10,814 nt of DNA, from NCBI GenBank assembly GCA_937996705.1, contig CALKUQ010000029.1:1-10814 (forward strand), in the 5' to 3' direction. This DNA comes from an uncultured Chlamydiae bacterium (GTDB taxonomy: Bacteria; Chlamydiota; Chlamydiia; Chlamydiales; 2-12-FULL-49-11). The notes under the pieces are model-generated. The model was not told the origin of the DNA, made no database searches, and worked only from the letters and a program-made list of their open reading frames with translations. The position numbers and the translations under genes were made by a program. Within the stretch, counting starts at the first letter, position 1; the number at the start of each line of letters is the position of its first letter. This document shows positions 6,852 to 10,814 of the stretch, piece after piece.

Positions 6852-6876
6852 GGGTCTGTTTTAACAGGCCCTTTTT
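6852..6876 (+). terminator. Rho-independent terminator of the 211-residue gene
   Basis: GGGTCTGTT, a two-base loop and AACAGGCCC form a nine-pair stem (one G-U pair), followed directly by five T residues. It lies 16 bases after the stop codon at 6835. Confidence 0.9.
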
Positions 6877-6877
6877 A

Positions 6878-6917
6878 AAAGCCCTGAGGGTCAGACGAAA
6901 GCCCTGAGGGTCAGACG
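6878..6917 (+). repeat. Tandem pair of a 20-base unit (left end of the mobile unit)
   Basis: Two perfect head-to-tail copies, 6878-6897 and 6898-6917, of a unit beginning AAAGCCCTGAGGG. Each includes CTGAGGGTCAG, which can fold as a four-pair stem with a GGG loop. The second copy continues into the 38-base inverted repeat. Confidence 0.95.
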
Positions 6918-6941
6918 TGAAAAACGGAAATTTTCTTAACA
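6904..6941 (+). repeat. Left inverted repeat of the transposase unit (38 bases)
   Basis: It starts CTGAGGGTCAGACG and ends TTTTCTTAACA. It matches the reverse complement of 8001-8038 with a single mismatch (G at 6926). Confidence 0.95.
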
Positions 6942-7008
6942 AAACATCTTTAAATTTTCACAATCAAGGTTAAAAAACTGAATTTCTTTCATTTTTTCAA
7001 ATTTGGAA

Positions 7009-7950
7009 CTAGGAGTGAATCCAAACACGCAACTCTTCCATTTTTTTTGCAAATTCTGAGGACTGCTTAATTTTTTGCTCGATAGCCTTTTTCTGCTTAC
7101 TAAGACCACTTGGATCTCTATTGAAATAGATACTTAGCTTTTGAATTGAGCTCTCTTCTATTTCTTTTATGAAAAAAGCTAATAGCCCCCTAATCTCCGA
7201 AGCAAGTGTATTTTTTCCAGAAGAGCACAACTCCTCTTTTAGCAGATTAAACCTAGTGCAAAATTTATCTATCAGTTCAGGTAATTTTATCTTTTTTTGG
7301 TTGAGCTTATCAAGGTTTTTAAAAAAGTTCTCGATTAATTTTTCATCCCCTAAAACTCCATCTGGATAACCAATATCGAAATTCACCTCAGCATCAATCC
7401 CTATGCCCTGCAAAATAAATCCATTGTAATTAACTAATGTGTCAGCCGAATCACTTTCGTTTCTGAAAAAACTTAAGATAGATTCGCGCGATACCCAAGG
7501 AAACTCGGCTAAATCTAAATAGGCTCTATGACTAGACCATAAATACTTGTCGGGAAATGTTACAAGATTTGCTCGAACTGGATTAAGATGAATATATCGA
7601 ATCAACTCTTTAAGATATTTATTACCCAAAACAATAATTGATTTAAACCTACCCTGGAATAAGTGTCCTACTTTTTTATATTTCCTATTTACGTATTGCG
7701 TATACCGAAAAGCAAGATTTTGTATAACTGTGGAAATCGAGTCGTCTCGAACTTGAATTGCGAAATGAACATGGTTATCCATAAAACAAAATGCAAGAAT
7801 ACTGTGATCGAAATTTTTAGTCCCTTCGTCTAGTAAAAAAGCCATCTTATGCTTATCTTCTTCTGAAAAGAAAATCTTCTGCTTATCATTTCCCCTTAAC
7901 ATTACATGATAAATTGCACCAGGTGCATGAATCCTTAAACGACGAGCCAT
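7009..7950 (-). CDS. REP-associated tyrosine transposase (IS200-like, Y1) with DnaA-like C-terminal domain
   Basis: The 313-residue protein starts M-A-R-R-L-R-I-H-A-P-G, typical of the family. An in-frame TTG 13 codons upstream (7987-7989) is less likely because it would precede this conserved N-terminus. The Y1 domain shows the HUH metal site His60-Val-His62 in F-M-D-N-H-V-H-F, the block G-H-L-F-Q-G-R-F-K-S (95-104), and R-Y-I-H-L-N-P-V-R-A (118-127), where Tyr119 is the expected nucleophile that links covalently to DNA. Residues 225-295 form a separate helical domain; 249-290, with R-D-P-S-G-L-S at 278-284, resembles DnaA domain IV, a sequence-specific DNA-binding helix-turn-helix. No frameshift or missing catalytic residue is visible, so it may be active. 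The flanking inverted repeats are its probable substrates. No clear Shine-Dalgarno site precedes the ATG. Confidence 0.93.
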   Translation of the reverse strand: MARRLRIHAPGAIYHVMLRGNDKQKIFFSEEDKHKMAFLLDEGTKNFDHSILAFCFMDNHVHFAIQVRDDSISTVIQNLAFRYTQYVNRKYKKVGHLFQGRFKSIIVLGNKYLKELIRYIHLNPVRANLVTFPDKYLWSSHRAYLDLAEFPWVSRESILSFFRNESDSADTLVNYNGFILQGIGIDAEVNFDIGYPDGVLGDEKLIENFFKNLDKLNQKKIKLPELIDKFCTRFNLLKEELCSSGKNTLASEIRGLLAFFIKEIEESSIQKLSIYFNRDPSGLSKQKKAIEQKIKQSSEFAKKMEELRVWIHS

Positions 7951-7998
7951 ATGACTAAATAAAATAAAGAATTCATTAATATTACGCAAACACTTTGC

Positions 7999-8038
7999 TG
8001 TGTTAAGAAAATTTCAGTTTTTCACGTCTGACCCTCAG
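7999..8038 (-). repeat. Right inverted repeat, inner copy
   Basis: Bases 8001-8038 are the reverse complement of 6904-6941 (37 of 38). Bases 7999-8036 are repeated exactly at 8054-8091. Read on the minus strand it starts with the CTGAGGGTCAG hairpin and ends toward the transposase start. Confidence 0.95.
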
Positions 8039-8053
8039 CCTGATCATCAGCCG

Positions 8054-8093
8054 TGTGTTAAGAAAATTTCAGTTTTTCACGTCTGACCCTCGG
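8054..8093 (-). repeat. Right inverted repeat, outer tandem copy
   Basis: It is identical to 7999-8036 over 38 bases, with a period of 55. The 17-base spacer between copies contains CTGATCATCAG, which on the minus strand reads CTGATGATCAG, another CTGA-NNN-TCAG hairpin. The outer copy differs at its edge (CCGAGGG instead of CTGAGGG on the minus strand). Confidence 0.95.
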
Positions 8094-8094
8094 A

Positions 8095-8112
8095 GGTGTT
8101 AGGAAATTGCTC
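8095..8112 (-). repeat. Possible degenerate inner fragment of the same repeat
   Basis: On the plus strand GTGTTAGGAAATTGC resembles the repeat start GTGTTAAGAAAATTTC. If real, the last codons and the TAA of the neighbouring gene lie in repeat-derived DNA. The match is short. Confidence 0.3.
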
Positions 8113-9373
8113 GGATTTGCTTATAAAAATAGAGCATGGCACCTCTATTAAATTGGCAAATTTGATAAAAATCGGTACCTGGATTAAATGTAGCTCTTTC
8201 AGCTTCAGGAATTAACGCTTTTACCGCTTCATCGCTTTGTTCAGGCAAATCTGATCTCAAGTTAGGTATGTGCTCGTGAAACCAGTCGGCGATCTCTCTG
8301 TGTATTCTCATTACTTTTTCAAGTCTTGGTTGACCTGGAAGGCCATTTGCTGGACCTAATTCACTAATAGCTAAAAATTCTAGGGGCTTATAACTTCTTT
8401 CGAACTCCCCTTTGAAACGTTGCTCGTAAAGCTGTCTGGCTGTAAGTGCTACCCCCTCCTCTGGCCAGTCTCCAATTGGACTATCTGGCCCTACTGAGCC
8501 TGGATAATTATCTCGATTATTTTTCATTAAGGCGATCATATCTCTCTGCAAATTTGCTACATGAGGATAACCTCTTGGCAAAACGCGATAAAGACAATCT
8601 GCTATCACCCCTAATTTGTATTCTTGAACTAAAATCTTCACCAAAAGCTTTAGTCTATCGTTAGGCGAAAGGTCATCGATCTCAAATGCTACTGTCAATA
8701 AACAGGCCTCTAACTGAAGAATCTTTTGAAAGACGCAGCCTGGCTCCGTCATTTTAGTGACACACTCTTGAATCACTCTTTGATACGCAGCCTCTTTTTC
8801 TATATCTCCTTGCGCCCTCTGCTGCAACTGCTCCAGGGCTGCATAAAGTCTTCTTAAGCCCCTTGAGGTTAAGTACTCATTTTGATTTGGTGAATATCGA
8901 GTCGATTGATTCCTACGATAATTTGGAGGAGGACGCACAAATGTCTCACCATCTGGAAAATGGACTATCTCTCCCACCGGCCTTAAAATTTCCGCTCCGA
9001 AAGCATTTAAAAGATCTTCCTCGATTATTCTCCTCCCGTTTATCACAAAAAGCTCTGGGAACCTATCAATAATGTCGGGATTATCAATATATCTATTGTA
9101 TTTCTCAAAATAAGAATTAACATCAAAATCGAGAATATCAGGATGAATTCTATATCTGGATAAATCAGAGGCTTCTAGCCCTCTAATCAATTCTAAAGGC
9201 TCTTTTGACGTTGCCACCTTAACTTTATTTGTCCAAAAACAAAAAATTCGTTTAAAGACTTGAAGAACCTTACTACATCCCACCCAAATGATGGAAAAGC
9301 GCGCCATAAAACTTTCGACTCGTTCACAGGGACAAAAAGCAAAAGTTCTATAAGGACCTACTCTGTGGGTCAT
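8099..9373 (-). CDS. Hypothetical protein, 424 residues
   Basis: No family is recognised. The ATG at 9371-9373 has a GTGAGA ribosome-binding-like element a few bases upstream; ATG at 9305-9307 (residue 23) is an alternative start. Residues 24-48 are moderately hydrophobic with Trp and Cys (F-S-I-I-W-V-G-C and R-I-F-C-F-W), possibly membrane-associated, but they contain Lys/Arg and are not a clean transmembrane helix or signal peptide. Residues 145-165 are Pro/Arg/Asn-rich and probably a loop. Residues 168-290 appear helical, with several Cys (204, 213, 224, 260) and a possible coiled coil near 175-205. The C-terminus, 305-424, is also helical. The stop codon lies five bases from the transposase unit's outer repeat, so the C-terminus may have been changed by insertion. 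The gene is divergent from the Cys-rich protein gene. Confidence 0.8.
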   Translation of the reverse strand: MTHRVGPYRTFAFCPCERVESFMARFSIIWVGCSKVLQVFKRIFCFWTNKVKVATSKEPLELIRGLEASDLSRYRIHPDILDFDVNSYFEKYNRYIDNPDIIDRFPELFVINGRRIIEEDLLNAFGAEILRPVGEIVHFPDGETFVRPPPNYRRNQSTRYSPNQNEYLTSRGLRRLYAALEQLQQRAQGDIEKEAAYQRVIQECVTKMTEPGCVFQKILQLEACLLTVAFEIDDLSPNDRLKLLVKILVQEYKLGVIADCLYRVLPRGYPHVANLQRDMIALMKNNRDNYPGSVGPDSPIGDWPEEGVALTARQLYEQRFKGEFERSYKPLEFLAISELGPANGLPGQPRLEKVMRIHREIADWFHEHIPNLRSDLPEQSDEAVKALIPEAERATFNPGTDFYQICQFNRGAMLYFYKQIRAIS

Positions 9374-9400
9374 AAAGTCTCACTAAAAATTTACTACTCT

Positions 9401-9406
9401 AGTATA
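9401..9406 (-). promoter_or_regulatory. Candidate -10 box TATACT for the 424-residue gene
   Basis: TATACT on the minus strand lies 27 bases upstream of the ATG at 9373, which would give a leader of about 20 bases that contains the GTGAGA element. No clear -35 hexamer was found. The box is identical to the one before nusB. Confidence 0.4.
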
Positions 9407-9496
9407 AAACTTTATCTAATTTCTCGCCCTCTTTTTCGTTAATAATGTTAATTTTTGATTAATAAACATAGGATTATTAGTTTTCAAGGATTCCTA

Positions 9497-9526
9497 TTGA
9501 TTTTATTCCCGTGTCCTTTATATAAT
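9497..9526 (+). promoter_or_regulatory. Promoter of the Cys-rich protein gene: TTGATT, 18 bases, TATAAT
   Basis: TTGATT at 9497-9502 and a perfect TATAAT at 9521-9526 are spaced by 18 bases. The expected transcription start, about seven bases after the -10 box, coincides with the A of the ATG at 9533. No Shine-Dalgarno sequence is present before that ATG. Confidence 0.6.
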
Positions 9527-9532
9527 CTTTGC

Positions 9533-10417
9533 ATGGAAACTACAGCAATTCATACAAATCATCACACTACCGTTTCTGCGAGATCCAGCAGATCCTCTCG
9601 GAAAAAAAGTGACCATAGAAACAGACAAATTGCAGCTATCTTTTTAGGAGCCCTTGTAACATCTTCTGGACTTTCGGAAACTAAAGGCTTTTCCTTTCGA
9701 AATGAAACAGATCGACCTATCAAGAGAGTCCCAATCCCCACAAAAGAAGAAATACTCTCTTTTGATATTCGCCCCTTTCAAAATTTTCCAGCAGCTGGCC
9801 CCTTCCTAAATGACACAGCCTGCTTTCTAGATGCAGAATTTGCAAATATTGAATGGTTTCCATGCTCTGGCTTAGATGATGCCCTTGTACCGAAATTCTC
9901 TATGGCCTACTATCTTTACGAAAAAGCCTATATTCCAAAAACAATTCTCTCCTGCTGCAGCAATTTGGTAAAAAAAACCTATCACCTTATTCAAGGACGT
10001 GCCCCAAAAAGCAAAGATTCTCATTCATATGATTGCTCCACCCTTTCTTCAAAGATGTCTACAATCGCTATTCAAATGGCTCTTGCTGGAAGATTATCCC
10101 CAGGAACTGAATTTGGCCGCATTAAAACTTTAGCTTGCAATGAGCGGGGCAAATGTGACCCAACCGGAACGTTAGACGAACTTGGCAAGATGGCTCCTAA
10201 GTATAGGGAAAGTTTTACTAGGCACCTACAAAAAAAAATGGTAACAACTTGCATTGAAACTCCCGAAAGGCAAAAGCCAGACAGTTGTGAATTTTACCAC
10301 AAAATAGTCGGTGTAATATTTGGAGCTCTTACTAAGACCCAAGATTGTTGCGAAACAGCCCGTGAATACCTTTTCCCTCAAGATGATAGCATCTATCCCG
10401 GACACGACGACCTCTAA
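9533..10417 (+). CDS. Cysteine-rich protein with N-terminal signal or anchor segment, 294 residues
   Basis: No family is recognised. ATG at 9533 is chosen. The same frame is open upstream to a TTG at 9455, but those codons cover the predicted promoter, and the next Met is far inside. The N-terminus is long and polar: H/T/S-rich to residue 22, then basic R-K-K-S-D-H-R-N-R to 31, followed by a hydrophobic run I-A-A-I-F-L-G-A-L-V at 33-42 and a small-residue region T-S-S-G-L-S. This is the layout of a Sec signal peptide with a long n-region or of a membrane anchor. The rest holds eleven Cys (97, 111, 141, 142, 168, 202, 208, 240, 252, 272, 273), two of them as C-C pairs, suggesting disulphides outside the cytoplasm. 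Chlamydiae stabilise their envelope with Cys-rich proteins, but no sequence similarity to OmcA/OmcB is claimed. The gene has its own promoter and terminator. Confidence 0.8.
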   Translation: METTAIHTNHHTTVSARSSRSSRKKSDHRNRQIAAIFLGALVTSSGLSETKGFSFRNETDRPIKRVPIPTKEEILSFDIRPFQNFPAAGPFLNDTACFLDAEFANIEWFPCSGLDDALVPKFSMAYYLYEKAYIPKTILSCCSNLVKKTYHLIQGRAPKSKDSHSYDCSTLSSKMSTIAIQMALAGRLSPGTEFGRIKTLACNERGKCDPTGTLDELGKMAPKYRESFTRHLQKKMVTTCIETPERQKPDSCEFYHKIVGVIFGALTKTQDCCETAREYLFPQDDSIYPGHDDL

Positions 10418-10447
10418 CCTCGCTAAATAATCTAGCAGGTTTCTTTT
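10416..10447 (+). terminator. Rho-independent terminator overlapping the stop codon of the Cys-rich gene
   Basis: AACCT-c-GCTA (10416-10425) pairs with TAGCAGGTT (10433-10441) through nine pairs, with one bulged C and a seven-base loop, followed by TCTTTT. The first two stem bases are the AA of the TAA stop. Confidence 0.75.
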
Positions 10448-10453
10448 AATATT

Positions 10454-10756
10454 TTAGGAGAGAAGCAAGTATTCTAAAATAAGCTTTGGCTTCATGTAGC
10501 GCTCTGAAGCGAGCATCGACTTCTCTACCCTGTCACTAGCAAGCTCTAGTGGAGTCACTTGTTTTATAAGGGGATACCCTTCTATTGCTTCAGCGTAATT
10601 TACAAGAGCGGGATCCGCGCCATTTTTCAGCAGATTGAGATCGCGATGCCACCCCAGATAGATCTCTACAATTTCGTCTAAAGGGAAGGATTCGAGTTGG
10701 GGAAGAATTTCAAGACAAGCGACAGAAAGAAAAAGAAGAAGCCAAAGCCAAAGATT
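10454..10756 (-). pseudogene. Ankyrin-like reading frame without start codon, probably frameshifted
   Basis: The minus-strand frame ending in TAA at 10454-10456 is open for 100 codons up to an in-frame TGA at 10757-10759. It contains L-L-K-N-G-A-D-P-A-L-V-N and, 13 residues later, V-T-P-L-E-L-A-S, the two halves of an ankyrin repeat with a long insert; the C-terminus is Leu-rich. There is no ATG, GTG or TTG in the frame before the repeat. In another minus-strand frame, ATG codons at 10773-10775 and 10767-10769 follow a perfect AGGAGG, and that frame runs to a TGA at 10710-10712. Dropping one base in the shared T/C-rich tract would join the two frames into a protein of about 105 residues. It may be a decayed gene, a sequencing error or a natural frameshift. 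Ankyrin proteins are common host-interaction proteins in intracellular bacteria. Confidence 0.55.
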
Positions 10757-10766
10757 TCAGTAACTC

Positions 10767-10784
10767 CATCTCCATCTGCCTCCT
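10767..10784 (-). promoter_or_regulatory. Shine-Dalgarno AGGAGG with two in-frame ATG codons
   Basis: AGGAGG on the minus strand (10779-10784) is three bases before ATG at 10773-10775 and nine bases before ATG at 10767-10769; the second spacing is the better one. It would start a 19-21-residue frame leading into the ankyrin-like region if the frameshift is corrected. The remaining bases to the window edge show no assignable gene. Confidence 0.45.
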
Positions 10785-10814
10785 GGCCACCAATGGGGTT
10801 TGCACAAGAGGGCG

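Larger units (their letters stand above)
6878..8093 (-). mobile_element. REP/RAYT-type mobile unit: tyrosine transposase between 38-base inverted repeats
   Basis: The unit consists of one transposase gene of the IS200/REP-associated family plus repeats at both ends. The left inner repeat (6904-6941) is the reverse complement of the right inner repeat (8001-8038) at 37 of 38 positions. Both ends carry an extra copy in tandem: a 20-base outer piece on the left and a full copy on the right. The outer part of each repeat contains CTGAGGGTCAG, a small hairpin. Boundaries are approximate; no target-site duplication was seen. Confidence 0.8.

Noticed and set aside
6969..6993. Degenerate inner-repeat copy (AAAAAACTGAATTTC) left of the transposase stop
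   Set aside because: A short A/T-rich match that could arise by chance in this composition.
6878..8091. CRISPR array
   Set aside because: The repeats are two tandem copies at each end in inverted orientation around a transposase, without regular unique spacers.
10741..10814. A gene running off the right edge on either strand
   Set aside because: Several frames on both strands are open over these few bases and none can be preferred; too short to judge.

Overview
The window is A+T-rich chromosomal DNA that fits a member of the Chlamydiota, most likely an amoeba-associated (environmental) lineage. This rests on the MurB/NusB pair next to each other (an arrangement also known in Chlamydia), a compact housekeeping operon set among large unrecognised genes of host-interaction type, an ankyrin-like gene and a cysteine-rich exported protein. 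It is an inference of moderate strength: no rRNA or species-specific marker is present, and no G+C content was computed for the whole window.

Layout. Positions 1-2937 hold three plus-strand genes. The first is cut by the left edge. It begins in a Pro-Ala hexanucleotide repeat and has an Asn-Ser-Cys ... Asp-Pro-His arrangement suggestive of a papain-fold cysteine protease or deubiquitinase. The next two are helical proteins of unknown function; the larger carries an internal duplication, and a weaker third copy of the same unit may lie in the smaller. Positions 2908-6057 are a tight minus-strand operon, transcribed nusB, murB, PHP-domain phosphoesterase, folC, in which every junction overlaps (8-26 bases). 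It converges with the preceding gene through a 30-base overlap. A divergent spacer at 6058-6199 serves nusB and a 211-residue plus-strand gene that ends in a strong rho-independent terminator.

Positions 6878-8093 are a mobile unit: an IS200/REP-associated tyrosine transposase (HUH, Tyr) with a DnaA-domain-IV-like C-terminus. It is bounded by 38-base inverted repeats that contain small CTGA-NNN-TCAG hairpins and occur in tandem at both ends. The right end abuts, and may have altered, the 3' end of an unknown 424-residue minus-strand gene (8099-9373). Diverging from that gene is a 294-residue exported protein with eleven cysteines, whose promoter implies a leaderless mRNA; its terminator overlaps its own stop codon. 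The right edge holds an ankyrin-like minus-strand frame with no start codon, probably frameshifted in a T/C-rich tract.

Functionally, the central operon joins transcription antitermination, peptidoglycan precursor synthesis, RNA or nucleotide-bisphosphate turnover and folate synthesis. The flanks are accessory, with several candidate secreted or host-facing proteins and one transposable element. Functions for the accessory genes are not established here.
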